64,000 bases of DNA from Sphingobacteriales bacterium UTBCD1 (GCA_002066995.1 MWTC01000004.1:1-64000), one strand, 5' to 3'; positions 8,743 through 17,881 are shown, counted from the first letter of the stretch. Numbers and translations are program-made. The notes: a model not told the origin generated them from the letters alone.

Positions 8743-10254
8743 TCAATAGGAAACCTGGTTATTCTTTTTTTTAGCAGTATTGATCAGCTCCGTTACTTTG
8801 TCCATTTTGTAATCGTCTCCCCGGCGGATGGCATTTACTGTAGGCGCCACTTCTATATCAGGCAGAATGCCTCTGCCGTTTTTTGGATAATTTTTATTCA
8901 TCACCAGCCGGAATAAAGGCAACCTGAATTTTATTCCTGTTTCCGGAAGTGTGACATCCGGTATCAGCCAGGCATTATTTCCATAAGAACCCCCTCCCGT
9001 TTCTTCCCCCACCACAGTTATATTTTTCTGGTGTATCACGGAATTCAGGAATAAGGTTGTAGCCGAAAAAGAATTACCGCCGGTAATGATATATACAGTG
9101 CCGCTGAAATGGTTGTCTTTTTTAGGTTTGAAATAGTGGCGTTCAAAATATCCGAAATGATAATGCCCGTCCTGTTTCCGGTGACTGAAAATCCTGATGA
9201 AGAGATCATTCCAGAAATTATTTTGGATATAACGGCCATAACGGCTTTTCCTGGAAATGGCATACAATGAATCAGCTATTTTAAAACGGTGGTCTGATAA
9301 AAAACGGGAGAGGAAAGTTGAATTGTTGACACTTCCGCCGCCATTTCCTCTTACATCAATGACCAAATTGTTTATGTGATTTTTTCTCAGGTACCTGAAT
9401 GACTGGCGAAAAAATTTCTGAAGATGAAATCCTCTGCCGAAGGAATTCAGGTCCATAAAAGCTGTTTCATTTGTCGAGTCCACTCTTAGTGCACGGACAG
9501 AAGAGAGCTGTAATTTTTTTCTTTCTCTTTTAGTGAGTTTGGGCTGGCGGGGAAAAGGGCGCATCAAATTACGGCGTGAAGTATCTGTTTTGGGATCATA
9601 AGCCGGTACTATGCCGGTACGTTCATTCCCGCTGCTATCTATATAATCAATTTTATATTTATCAGAACTGCCGAAGACGGATGAATACAGCTGGCCGAAA
9701 TTGAACCGGTTACTGAGTGACTGATATTTATGTGTCAGGTTGTGCCCGTCAGCGGAAATGAATTGGAATAACGAATCAATGATGAATGAGATGGGTTGAC
9801 CGTTAATTTTTTTGATGACCGTTCCTCTTTTCAGGACGCTGTCGGTACGGATCATGTTGAGGGCAACAACTGCAGTATCAGGCCAGAATTTGATGCTTAG
9901 CGGAAAAACTTTCAAACGGGCTGTATCAACGTAACGAAGATATTTTTTTGAACTCCGTACTGTTGTATGGCCGCAATCAATTTTTGAAAGAATATAAGCC
10001 AGGATATTTTTGAACTGCGGCTCAGTGAGTGAATCTTTAAGCTTATTGTCTCCCTCCCGGAAAAAATAATCCATGCTGTCTTTGGGAGTGTACCAATACA
10101 TTCCGGGGTGAGATTCCTCCAGTATATTTTGAAAAATAGTATAATCTTTCTGCAATTCTTCTGGAGAATATTTTTTTGCCGGATCGAAAGCCAATCTTCC
10201 TGCAGTGCAGGAATAGAGTAAGACAATAAGAAAGCAAAATATTAAGATCCGCAT
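8743..10254 (-). CDS. S41 family peptidase, lipoprotein
   Basis: The 503-residue product has a lipoprotein signal (LIVLLYSC, lipid-anchored Cys about 16). A PDZ-like region (about 110-200) precedes the tail-specific-protease fold: the VIDVRGNGGGS motif near 300 and the serine nucleophile motif TGGNSFSATTLF near 390. The downstream segment reads VVGEETGGGSYGNN, without the GKG lysine that serves as general base in C-terminal processing proteases, so the catalytic arrangement is more like the tricorn/IRBP-type branch found in many Bacteroidota lipoproteins. It lies 6 bases downstream of thiL in the same direction, so the two are probably co-transcribed. The substrate is unknown. Confidence 0.8.
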   Translation of the reverse strand: MRILIFCFLIVLLYSCTAGRLAFDPAKKYSPEELQKDYTIFQNILEESHPGMYWYTPKDSMDYFFREGDNKLKDSLTEPQFKNILAYILSKIDCGHTTVRSSKKYLRYVDTARLKVFPLSIKFWPDTAVVALNMIRTDSVLKRGTVIKKINGQPISFIIDSLFQFISADGHNLTHKYQSLSNRFNFGQLYSSVFGSSDKYKIDYIDSSGNERTGIVPAYDPKTDTSRRNLMRPFPRQPKLTKRERKKLQLSSVRALRVDSTNETAFMDLNSFGRGFHLQKFFRQSFRYLRKNHINNLVIDVRGNGGGSVNNSTFLSRFLSDHRFKIADSLYAISRKSRYGRYIQNNFWNDLFIRIFSHRKQDGHYHFGYFERHYFKPKKDNHFSGTVYIITGGNSFSATTLFLNSVIHQKNITVVGEETGGGSYGNNAWLIPDVTLPETGIKFRLPLFRLVMNKNYPKNGRGILPDIEVAPTVNAIRRGDDYKMDKVTELINTAKKKNNQVSY

Positions 10255-10260
10255 GACGAT

Positions 10261-11301
10261 TTAACTCCGGTTCTTGTTTAAATGGTTCCAGCCCTGTGCG
10301 GTGATGGGATGTTTTCCTCCGCCTTTTGTTATGATGTATGCACCCGCTTCGGGTTCTGTCATGTATCCTACCACACTGATGTTCTCATTCAGTACGATTT
10401 TATCATAGTCTTCCTGCCGGAGAGTAAAGAGTAACTCATAGTCTTCACCGCCACTGAGGGCACAGGCGGTGGGATCAATTTCAAACTTGAATGCGGCTTT
10501 TCTCATTTCCTCCGCTACCGGTATTTTTTCTTCGTACAGCACACAGCCAAGATTGCTGTCATGGCAGATATGCAGTACTTCTGAGCTCAACCCGTCGCTG
10601 ATGTCCATCATGGATGTAGGAACGATATTTTCTTTTTCAAAAAACTCAATAATGTCTTTTCTTGCTTCTGGTTTCAGCAACCTGCCAATTACATACGACT
10701 CACCTTCCAGGTCGGGCTGTACACCCGGGGATTCGAGAAAGATCTTTTTTTCTCTTTCTAAAAATAATAAGCCTACATAAGCAGCGCCAAGGTCTCCGCT
10801 GACGCAAAGCAGGTCTCCTTTTTTTGCCGTGCTTCTTTTTATAAATTTTCCGGGAGCCACTTCTCCCAGTGCGGTTATTGAAATGATGAATCCTTTTTGA
10901 GAAGAATTGGTATCGCCGCCGACAAGGTCAACTCCATATTTTTCGCAGGCAGCATAGATCCCTTCATAAAATTCATTCAATGCCTCCACGCTGAACCGGT
11001 TGCTGATGCCAAGACTGACAATGATCTGGGTGGGTACTGCATTCATGGCATAGATATCGCTGAGGTTGACGATCACACTTTTGTAACCCAGGTGTTTTAA
11101 TGGGGTGTAAACGAGATCGAAATGAACGCCTTCGATCAGCAGGTCGGTAGTCACTACTGTTTGCTTCCCGAAATGATCAATGACGGCAGCGTCATCCCCA
11201 ACGCCAACTATTGAAGAAGCATTTTGCAATTCAATATTCCTGGTCAGGTGCTTGATCAGCCCAAATTCACCAAGAGAAGATATTTCAGTTCTTTGCTCCA
11301 T
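10261..11301 (-). CDS. thiL: Thiamine-monophosphate kinase ThiL
   Basis: This 346-residue enzyme phosphorylates thiamine monophosphate with ATP to thiamine diphosphate, the last step of cofactor synthesis. The N-terminus (GEFGLIKHL, then VGVGDDAAVI at about 32-41) is the metal-binding ThiL/PurM signature. DLVGGDTNSS near 125, the CVSGDLGAA stretch near 165, MDISDGLSSE near 233 and the ALSGGEDYELLFT motif near 285 are also present. It is complete. It lies upstream of the S41 peptidase gene and downstream of the inositol monophosphatase-like gene, all on the minus strand. No TPP riboswitch is seen, which is usual for thiL outside the thiCED operons. Confidence 0.93.
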   Translation of the reverse strand: MEQRTEISSLGEFGLIKHLTRNIELQNASSIVGVGDDAAVIDHFGKQTVVTTDLLIEGVHFDLVYTPLKHLGYKSVIVNLSDIYAMNAVPTQIIVSLGISNRFSVEALNEFYEGIYAACEKYGVDLVGGDTNSSQKGFIISITALGEVAPGKFIKRSTAKKGDLLCVSGDLGAAYVGLLFLEREKKIFLESPGVQPDLEGESYVIGRLLKPEARKDIIEFFEKENIVPTSMMDISDGLSSEVLHICHDSNLGCVLYEEKIPVAEEMRKAAFKFEIDPTACALSGGEDYELLFTLRQEDYDKIVLNENISVVGYMTEPEAGAYIITKGGGKHPITAQGWNHLNKNRS

Positions 11302-11400
11302 CCGGATTTACGAATTATAATTTACAGTTCACTGTTTATTATTTATTTCTGAACAGGGCCAATAACGTATCGGTTTTAAAAAAATAATTCATTGATCCTG

Positions 11401-12180
11401 CTATAAAGATTTTTTATTATTAATTACCGCCAGTATATCATTATGAATTTTTCCGTTTGTCGCCAGCACATGCGGCTGGTATGGTGAAAATTTATTTCCC
11501 CCGAAGTCAGTTACTTTTCCCCCGGCTTCTTCTACGATAAGCCATCCGGCAGCACTGTCCCAGGCCTCCAGTTTATGTTCATAAAATCCGTCAAATCTAC
11601 CGCAGGCAACCCAGCAAAGATCAATACCCGCAGATCCGAGGCGGCGGACGGGAACTCCTTTCCTGATAAATTTTTCAAAGATCTGCAATGGTCCATGGGG
11701 AGTATCTAAATAAGTATAGGGAAAACCGGTGACAAGGCAGGCTTTGGCCACTTCTGTTTGATCGCTGACATGAATGGGTTTGTCATTCAGAAATGCACCA
11801 TGACCTTTTTCTGCAAAGAATAATTCTTCCAGATGCGGATTATATATAGCTGACATCACTACTTCACCATTGTGTTCTATAGCAATGCAGACGCAATTCA
11901 ACGGTATTGCGTGGGCAAAATTCACGGTGCCGTCAATAGGATCAATGATCCATTTGTAATTGGAATCCTGTACCAGTTCACCTGCTTCTTCACTTAAGAT
12001 ATAGTGATCCGGAAATTTTTTTTTGATTACTGCCAGTATAGCTTTTTCTGAAGCATGATCTGCCTCGGTCACCAGGTTATTTATGCCTTCTTTATTTCCA
12101 ATCTTGAATTCTTTATTGAAGAAACGGCGGATTTCAGCCGCCCCTGCATGTACCGCTTCGACCAGTGTGGATTTAAACAT
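11401..12180 (-). CDS. Inositol-1-monophosphatase family protein
   Basis: This 259-residue protein has the full metal-dependent phosphatase signature: SEEAG at 63-67, IIDPIDGTVNFAH at 78-90 and EAWDSAAGWLIVEEAGG near 208, which supply the Mg-binding Glu/Asp residues. Members hydrolyse inositol phosphates, and related bacterial proteins (SuhB, CysQ) act on other sugar or nucleotide phosphates; the substrate here is undecided. I prefer the ATG at 12180 over one 39 bases upstream, because family N-termini start near here and a TATCTTTG -7 box lies at 12184-12191, inside the longer version. It is transcribed divergently from the GT2 gene. Confidence 0.85.
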   Translation of the reverse strand: MFKSTLVEAVHAGAAEIRRFFNKEFKIGNKEGINNLVTEADHASEKAILAVIKKKFPDHYILSEEAGELVQDSNYKWIIDPIDGTVNFAHAIPLNCVCIAIEHNGEVVMSAIYNPHLEELFFAEKGHGAFLNDKPIHVSDQTEVAKACLVTGFPYTYLDTPHGPLQIFEKFIRKGVPVRRLGSAGIDLCWVACGRFDGFYEHKLEAWDSAAGWLIVEEAGGKVTDFGGNKFSPYQPHVLATNGKIHNDILAVINNKKSL

Positions 12181-12183
12181 GAG

Positions 12184-12191
12184 CAAAGATA
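12184..12191 (-). promoter_or_regulatory. Bacteroidota -7 promoter box before the IMPase-like gene
   Basis: On the minus strand the sequence is TATCTTTG, an exact TAnnTTTG match ending 3 bases before the ATG at 12180. It supports the shorter start and a leaderless transcript. Confidence 0.5.
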
Positions 12192-12247
12192 ATGATCTGC
12201 CAATCGCCTGTAAGGACAATAAATTAATGAATGCTGCAGAGAACTAT

Positions 12248-12255
12248 TATTTTTG
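12248..12255 (+). promoter_or_regulatory. Bacteroidota -7 promoter box before the GT2 fusion gene
   Basis: TATTTTTG matches TAnnTTTG exactly and lies 31 bases before the ATG at 12287, which has a purine-rich GAAGGA just upstream. I see no clear -33 element. Confidence 0.4.
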
Positions 12256-12286
12256 ACAAAACCCGCAAGACAACCCGGCAGAAGGA

Positions 12287-14230
12287 ATGCAACTCTCAGT
12301 TATCATAGTAAACTATAATGTCAAACACTTTTTAGAGCAATGCCTCTATTCAGTTCGCAGGGCAACCCCTGGTTTGACGGCGGAAGTTATTGTGGTGGAC
12401 AATCATTCTGAAGACAACAGTCTTGGATATTTACAGCCCCGTTTTCCCGAAATTCAGTTTATTGTTAACCCGGAAAACCTGGGATTTGCTAAAGCCTGTA
12501 ACCAGGGATTGAAATTATCAAAGGGAAAATATATACTATTCTTAAACCCGGATACGATCGTACCGGAAGATTGTTTTAAAAAGTGCATTGATTTTTTTGA
12601 ATCTCATACAGATGCCGGCGCCCTGGGAATTAAAATGCTGGATGGCTCCGGCAGGTTTTTAAAAGAATCCAAGCGTTCTTTTCCCTCGCCCTCAGCGGCA
12701 TTATACAAGCTGTTTGGATTGTCCGGATTATTTCCACGCTCAAAGGTCTTTTCAAAATATCATCTCGGCAGCCTGAGCCCTGACCATACCCACGAGATTG
12801 ATGTATTGGCGGGTGCATTTATGATGGTGAAAAAGGAAGTGCTGGAAAAGACGGGTGGTTTTGATGAAATTTTTTTCATGTATGGTGAAGATGTGGACCT
12901 CAGTTACCGGATCCGGGAAGCAGGATATAAAAATTATTATTTCTCCGGCAGCAGTATTATCCACTTTAAAGGAGAAAGCACCCGCAAAGGAACTTTGAAT
13001 TACATCAGGATGTTTTACAAAGCCATGAGCATTTTTGTACGCAAGCAGTATAGCGGCAGCAGGGCATGGATATTTAATTTCTTTGTTCATTCTGCTATCT
13101 GGTTTCGTGCAATGATGACCGCTGTGGCAAATTTTATCAGAAGGCTTGGATTACCTGTCGTTGATGCAGGGGTTACTTTATTTTCTTTCTGGGGAGTAAA
13201 ATATTTTTGGAATGAATGGGTTCGGCCGGATGTCCGGTATGACAACAGGTTACTTTGGACATTATTCCCGATCCTTACAGTTGTATTCCTGGTCATTGCG
13301 TATTATGCAGGATTGTATGACAGGTATTACAAACGTCCCAGGCTGATACGTTCGGCGCTCATTGCAACTGTAGTGCTGCTTGCCGGGTATTCACTGTTGC
13401 CGGAACATTATCGGTTTTCAAGAGCGATCATCTTATTTGGATCCATATTATCCTTTGTCCTTATTGGCCTGTTAAGATGGATCTTTATATCCACCGGTAT
13501 TTTGAGCAACCAGCGGGAGCAGAATGAAGAATTGAATACCGTGATTGTTGGCACTGCCGAGGAATATGAAAATGCGCTTCACGTCATGAAGCAAGCCGGA
13601 TATGCCGAACGGGTGATCGGGAGGGTGGCGGTGTATGACAGTGATAACACCGCCATGTCTGATTGGAAAAAATTAAATCAGCTTTATAAAGACACCGGTT
13701 TTCGTGAAATAATTTTTTGCATAGGCAATTTGACTTTTAAAGACATTGCCGGGATCATTCCGGCATTACCCCGGCCGGTCAAATTGAAATTTCATACAGG
13801 GGAAAGCCTTAGCATAGTTGGCAGCGATTCAAAGAATACATCAGGAGAAGCATTATCAGTTGAGAATGGATTTGCATTGAGCGATCCCTATCACCGCAGG
13901 ATGAAAAGACTGATGGATGTTGCCGTTGCTCTTTTTGGGTTAATCACCTTTCCGGTGCAGATTATTCTTGTAAAAAATCCTGTTCATTTTATATCCAATT
14001 GTTTTTTTGTTTTATTGGGTAAAAAAACGTGGATAGGCTATATACCCGGGGAAAAACCCTTCCCGAAATTGCGGCCTTGTGTGCTGGGATGCAACGGGGT
14101 TCCTCACTCTGTTTCCAATGAATTGCCGGGAGAGAGCCTGAAGGTGATGAACTATTGGTATGCCCGTGATTATGAAGTGATGAATGATCTCCGCCTGATC
14201 TGGCGCCGCTATAAACAATTGGGCGGGTGA
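12287..14230 (+). CDS. GT2 glycosyltransferase fused to a degenerate polyprenyl-phosphate sugar transferase
   Basis: The 647-residue protein starts with a rhamnosyltransferase-like GT2 domain (1-245): VIIVNYN at 5-11, the NPD metal motif at 87-89 and a GED acceptor-site motif at 200-202. Several membrane segments follow (about 295-310, 322-343, 355-372, 380-400), then a soluble Rossmann-like segment (416-500) and a final module starting RRMKRLMDVAVALFGL (537-551) and ending like a sugar-phosphate transferase (about 622-643). That order (membrane helices, nucleotide-binding-like domain, transferase) is that of WcaJ-type initiating enzymes. However, the catalytic core between the membrane helix and the GKKTWIGY segment is missing, including the Asp-Glu dyad. 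I infer an active GT2 enzyme in polysaccharide synthesis with a structural, inactive second half. Confidence 0.8.
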   Translation: MQLSVIIVNYNVKHFLEQCLYSVRRATPGLTAEVIVVDNHSEDNSLGYLQPRFPEIQFIVNPENLGFAKACNQGLKLSKGKYILFLNPDTIVPEDCFKKCIDFFESHTDAGALGIKMLDGSGRFLKESKRSFPSPSAALYKLFGLSGLFPRSKVFSKYHLGSLSPDHTHEIDVLAGAFMMVKKEVLEKTGGFDEIFFMYGEDVDLSYRIREAGYKNYYFSGSSIIHFKGESTRKGTLNYIRMFYKAMSIFVRKQYSGSRAWIFNFFVHSAIWFRAMMTAVANFIRRLGLPVVDAGVTLFSFWGVKYFWNEWVRPDVRYDNRLLWTLFPILTVVFLVIAYYAGLYDRYYKRPRLIRSALIATVVLLAGYSLLPEHYRFSRAIILFGSILSFVLIGLLRWIFISTGILSNQREQNEELNTVIVGTAEEYENALHVMKQAGYAERVIGRVAVYDSDNTAMSDWKKLNQLYKDTGFREIIFCIGNLTFKDIAGIIPALPRPVKLKFHTGESLSIVGSDSKNTSGEALSVENGFALSDPYHRRMKRLMDVAVALFGLITFPVQIILVKNPVHFISNCFFVLLGKKTWIGYIPGEKPFPKLRPCVLGCNGVPHSVSNELPGESLKVMNYWYARDYEVMNDLRLIWRRYKQLGG

Positions 14231-14298
14231 TAGTTTATAGGGCTATATTCGCAACTGCAATGAACAACATTGCTTAACTTTAAGTTCTAACCCGTTTC

Positions 14299-15831
14299 AT
14301 GGCAAATATTATAGAGATCAAATTACCGAGGGCAGTTGCTGCAGCGCTCCGCATTCCCCGGAATGACCCCCGCCGCCAGCAGATACGGGTATTGAAAAAA
14401 TTACTGAAGAAAGCAAGGTTTACTGAGTTTGGCCAGCACTACCGTTTCGATGAGATCTTATTGAGCCGTCACCCGGCAAAGAAATTTCAGGACATAGTTT
14501 CCGTACATGATTACAACAAGATCTATAATGAATGGTGGAAGAAAACCCTTGAAGGCGTACCGGATGTCACCTGGCCGGGCAAGATAAAATATTATGCTTT
14601 GAGTTCAGGAACATCAGAAGCCGCCAGCAAATACATTCCTATTACAAAAGAAATTTTGCGCAGCAATACCATTAATTATGTCCGGCAGTTCGTGACGCTT
14701 CTTGGTTATGAAAACCTGAATCGTAAAGCAATGACAAGGGGATTCCTGATGCTGGGGGGCGCCACGGATCTGAAAAAAGGCAAAGCCGGCTGGTATGAAG
14801 GTGACCTCAGCGGCATCCTTGCCAAAAAAAGGCCATTCTGGTTTCAGACATTTTATAAACCCGGCGGAAGAATTGCCGCCATCACTGACTGGAATCAAAA
14901 ACTTCATGAAATTGTGGAGCATGCAAGGGAATGGGATATCGGGTATATTGTCGGGGTACCCGCCTGGTGCCAGATGTGTATGGAAATGGTGATCGAACAT
15001 TATCAAGTTAAAAATATTCATGAGATATGGCCCAACCTCGGGTTTTTCGTTCACGGCGGTGTGGCATTTGAACCGTATAAAAAAGGATTTGAAAAACTAT
15101 TAGGTAAGCCGATCACCTACATTGAAAACTATTTGTCGAGCGAAGGATTTATAGGATACAAGACCAGGGAAAATGCTAAAGGGATGCAGCTCATTCTCAA
15201 CAATAATATCTTTTTGGAGTTCGTTCCTTTTGAAGAAAAAAATTTTGACAGCGGGGGAAATATTATCAGTAATCCCGAAGCAAAGATGATTCACGAAGTT
15301 GAGGAAGGAAAAGAATATGCCCTACTGATGAGTACCAATGCCGGCGCATGGAGGTACTTGCTGGGTGATACCCTGAAGTTTGTGGACCTGGAACGAAATG
15401 AAGTAGTGATCACCGGCAGAACAAAACATTTTTTAAGCCTGACCGGCGAACACCTGAGCGTAGAGAATATGAATAAAGCCATTGCGCTGGTCAGCAATGA
15501 AATGAACATCAGCATTCCGGAATATACAGTTGTGGGCATGCCTTACGGGACATTCTTTGCACATAAATGGTATATTGCCTGCAATGATCCCTGCGATACG
15601 GAAGAGATACGGAAAGGGATTGACCGCCATCTCAGGACGCTCAATGATGATTATGCTACAGAAAGAGACAGCGCCCTGAAAGAGGTATTCCTGGAAAAGT
15701 TACCCGAAGAAAAATTCATGGAGTTCATGGTACTGAAAGGCAAGCTGGGCAATCAAAATAAATTTCCACGTGTCATGAAGGGAAAAATGCTGGAAGACTG
15801 GGTTCGTTTTTTGGAGACAGGGAAAATTTAA
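14299..15831 (+). CDS. GH3-like acyl-adenylating family protein
   Basis: The 510-residue protein belongs to the GH3 auxin-responsive promoter family, a branch of the adenylate-forming superfamily that joins amino acids to carboxylic acids in plants; bacterial members are common in Bacteroidota and their substrates are unknown. The ATP-binding YALSSGTSE motif lies near 98-106, the LLGDTLKFVD segment near 355 and the TGRTKHFLSLTGEHL stretch near 374-390. All are intact and the length is usual. It follows the GT2 fusion gene after 68 bases and is closed by a terminator at 15858-15887. A TAACTTTA -7-like box at 14275-14282 suggests its own promoter. Confidence 0.82.
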   Translation: MANIIEIKLPRAVAAALRIPRNDPRRQQIRVLKKLLKKARFTEFGQHYRFDEILLSRHPAKKFQDIVSVHDYNKIYNEWWKKTLEGVPDVTWPGKIKYYALSSGTSEAASKYIPITKEILRSNTINYVRQFVTLLGYENLNRKAMTRGFLMLGGATDLKKGKAGWYEGDLSGILAKKRPFWFQTFYKPGGRIAAITDWNQKLHEIVEHAREWDIGYIVGVPAWCQMCMEMVIEHYQVKNIHEIWPNLGFFVHGGVAFEPYKKGFEKLLGKPITYIENYLSSEGFIGYKTRENAKGMQLILNNNIFLEFVPFEEKNFDSGGNIISNPEAKMIHEVEEGKEYALLMSTNAGAWRYLLGDTLKFVDLERNEVVITGRTKHFLSLTGEHLSVENMNKAIALVSNEMNISIPEYTVVGMPYGTFFAHKWYIACNDPCDTEEIRKGIDRHLRTLNDDYATERDSALKEVFLEKLPEEKFMEFMVLKGKLGNQNKFPRVMKGKMLEDWVRFLETGKI

Positions 15832-15857
15832 AGGTCATTTTTGATTTTATCAGGCTG

Positions 15858-15887
15858 CCTCTTTTATTTATATGAAAGAGGTTTTTT
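15858..15887 (+). terminator. Rho-independent terminator after the GH3-like gene
   Basis: CCTCTTT (15858-15864) pairs with AAAGAGG (15875-15881) and is followed by six T residues. It lies 27 bases after the GH3-like stop codon. Confidence 0.75.
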
Positions 15888-15910
15888 ATTTTTAGACCAT
15901 ACTTGGTTTT

Positions 15911-16543
15911 ATGCTCGAATCGCTGATCAAAGGGATAACTTTTGGGTTGTTGCTGAACCTTTCGGTAGGGCCTGTTTTATTTTCTATTATCAAACAGAGC
16001 TTGAGCGGCGGTCATAGGGCGGGGCTCGCATTTGCTTTCGGTGTATCCGCCAGTGACATCAGCCTTGTACTGATCAGCAATGTGTTTACAGAATTTTTCA
16101 GAAGCCTGAGCTTGCATAAGACCGAGATTGGAATTGCGGGCTGTATTTTTTTGATTACACTCGGAGTTTATTTTTTATTTTTCAAAAAAGTTGAAGTGAA
16201 CAAAGAGGGGAAACAGGTTTTAAATTTCAGTGCCGGTGAATATGCCCGTATTACTTTGTCGGGTTTCCTGATGAATGTACTCAATCCCGCTGTTTTTATT
16301 TTCTGGATCACAACTTCAACTGCGGTTATTGATCATAGCATCAGGCAACGAATTGTCATTTTCGCAACCTGCCTGGTGTTGGTACTTGGTGGTGATATCG
16401 CCAAAGTAATGCTGGCGGGAAAGATCAGAAACCGGCTTACACCACACAACATTCATATCATTAACCGCATTAACGGTATAATTTTAATCGGCTTTGGTAT
16501 TGCATTGATATGGGGATTGTTGATTTACGGGAAAAGAATATAA
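15911..16543 (+). CDS. LysE/RhtB family amino-acid exporter
   Basis: This 210-residue integral membrane protein has about six hydrophobic segments. Its N-terminus, with the LSVGPVLFSIIKQSLSGG-type motif near residues 17-35, is the LysE-family signature, and a second-half NPAVFIFWI motif near 128 is also typical. Members export amino acids such as lysine, threonine or homoserine lactone across the inner membrane; which one cannot be told. The ATG at 15911 follows a terminator and starts a new transcription unit. The next gene follows after 46 bases but has its own -7 promoter box. Confidence 0.8.
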   Translation: MLESLIKGITFGLLLNLSVGPVLFSIIKQSLSGGHRAGLAFAFGVSASDISLVLISNVFTEFFRSLSLHKTEIGIAGCIFLITLGVYFLFFKKVEVNKEGKQVLNFSAGEYARITLSGFLMNVLNPAVFIFWITTSTAVIDHSIRQRIVIFATCLVLVLGGDIAKVMLAGKIRNRLTPHNIHIINRINGIILIGFGIALIWGLLIYGKRI

Positions 16544-16577
16544 AGATAAATTAACAACTAATGAATCGGGGTATTTG

Positions 16578-16585
16578 TAAGTTTG
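16578..16585 (+). promoter_or_regulatory. Bacteroidota -7 promoter box
   Basis: TAAGTTTG matches TAnnTTTG exactly and ends 4 bases before the ATG at 16590, again implying a leaderless transcript. Confidence 0.45.
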
Positions 16586-16589
16586 ATAT

Positions 16590-17102
16590 ATGCCCCGGAT
16601 AATCTCTGTCACGGTATTGCTGCTCTATTCTTCTGTTGCACTGTCACAAATGGCGTATCTCTTCGTAAAAAAAGGAGGACATAAAAAGAAAGTATATGTA
16701 GAAGAGGACCGGATCGTTCTGGAATTACGAAACGGAACAATTTACAGGGGCTTGATTACTCATTTGATTGACGACACCATTTTTGTAAACGGAAAACCGG
16801 TACCCGTTGATTCGGTCAGCGCCGTAATCATACGGGAAGGAACTAAAAAATCTTTTCGGGTCAGCGCCGAAGCCCTGCTCCTGATTACAGGAGGTGTTGC
16901 ATTGACGACGCTCGGCCTGACGGCGAGCAAGCAGGCAAAATTCAGGGAAGCTTTAGCGGCGGGGTTGGCAATAGGCTATGGGCCATTATTGATTTATTAT
17001 ATCGGGTCAAAAATATCATTTCACCGTAAAAGATTCATAATAGGAAAAAAATTTCACCTGCAGTTACTTGATCTGCGGATACCGCCTAAACGCAGTTTTT
17101 AA
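16590..17102 (+). CDS. Membrane-associated protein of unknown function
   Basis: The 170-residue product begins with a hydrophobic signal-like stretch (MPRIISVTVLLLYSSVALSQ). It then has a basic beta-rich segment (about 25-90) with a YVEEDRIVLELRNGTIYRG pattern resembling short SH3-like barrels. Two closely spaced hydrophobic segments lie at about 92-112 and 120-140, before a basic C-terminus. I do not recognise a family. It lies between a LysE exporter and MtgA, without a clear functional link to either. Confidence 0.6.
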   Translation: MPRIISVTVLLLYSSVALSQMAYLFVKKGGHKKKVYVEEDRIVLELRNGTIYRGLITHLIDDTIFVNGKPVPVDSVSAVIIREGTKKSFRVSAEALLLITGGVALTTLGLTASKQAKFREALAAGLAIGYGPLLIYYIGSKISFHRKRFIIGKKFHLQLLDLRIPPKRSF

Positions 17103-17169
17103 CCCGGATTTCAGCGGTTCATTATCTGAGTTTAGTATTGGGGAGTGAAATTTTTGGATATTGCAGCCA

Positions 17170-17871
17170 ATGATCAAACGAAGAGGTTTAATTCCGCGAA
17201 TGTGGCGAAGAATAAAAAGACTTTTTTTCATTGTTTTTTTTCTCCAGCTTTTGTACATCATGATCTTAAGGTGGGTGGATCCCCCTATTACTATGACCCA
17301 GCTGGTCAGCTGGGTAAATGGAAACGGGTTGAAAAGGGATTATGTAAGCAGCAATGAAATTTCACCCAATGCCAGACTTGCTGTGATCGCATCGGAAGAC
17401 CAGTTGTTTACAGATCATGAAGGTTTTGACTGGCAGAGTATCAAAAAAGCAATGGCGTATAATAAGCGTAAACCGAACCGCATTCGCGGCGCCAGCACGA
17501 TCAGCCAGCAGGTTGCTAAAAATGTATTCTTATGGCAGGGCCGCAGCTGGATCAGAAAAGGACTGGAAGTATATTTTACGTTTATGATAGAAGTGTTTTG
17601 GGGAAAGAAAAGAATATTAGAAGTATATCTGAATACAATTGAAATGGGTGATGGGATTTTCGGGATAGAAGCAGCAGCGAGAACTTATTTTAATAAACCG
17701 GCAAAAAACCTTTCGCGGCAGGAAGCGGCAATAATAGCCGCCTGCCTGCCCAATCCCAAAAGGTATAAAGTAAAACCGCTTTCATCTTATGTGGCGGTAC
17801 GGTCACAATGGGTATTGCAGCAAATGAGTTTCCTGGAACCCGATCCGGATATTCAACGGGTCATAAAATAA
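17170..17871 (+). CDS. mtgA: Monofunctional biosynthetic peptidoglycan transglycosylase
   Basis: The 233-residue protein has one N-terminal transmembrane helix (about 16-36) and a GT51 glycosyltransferase domain. The catalytic Glu lies in ASEDQLFTDHEGFDW (about 75-89) and the second signature is RGASTISQQVAKNVFLW (about 103-119). It polymerises lipid II into glycan strands on the outer face of the inner membrane and lacks a transpeptidase domain. I take the ATG at 17170; a TTG nine bases upstream would add three residues. The downstream gene is convergent, with 10 bases between. Confidence 0.9.
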   Translation: MIKRRGLIPRMWRRIKRLFFIVFFLQLLYIMILRWVDPPITMTQLVSWVNGNGLKRDYVSSNEISPNARLAVIASEDQLFTDHEGFDWQSIKKAMAYNKRKPNRIRGASTISQQVAKNVFLWQGRSWIRKGLEVYFTFMIEVFWGKKRILEVYLNTIEMGDGIFGIEAAARTYFNKPAKNLSRQEAAIIAACLPNPKRYKVKPLSSYVAVRSQWVLQQMSFLEPDPDIQRVIK

Positions 17872-17881
17872 CAGGAGGTCA

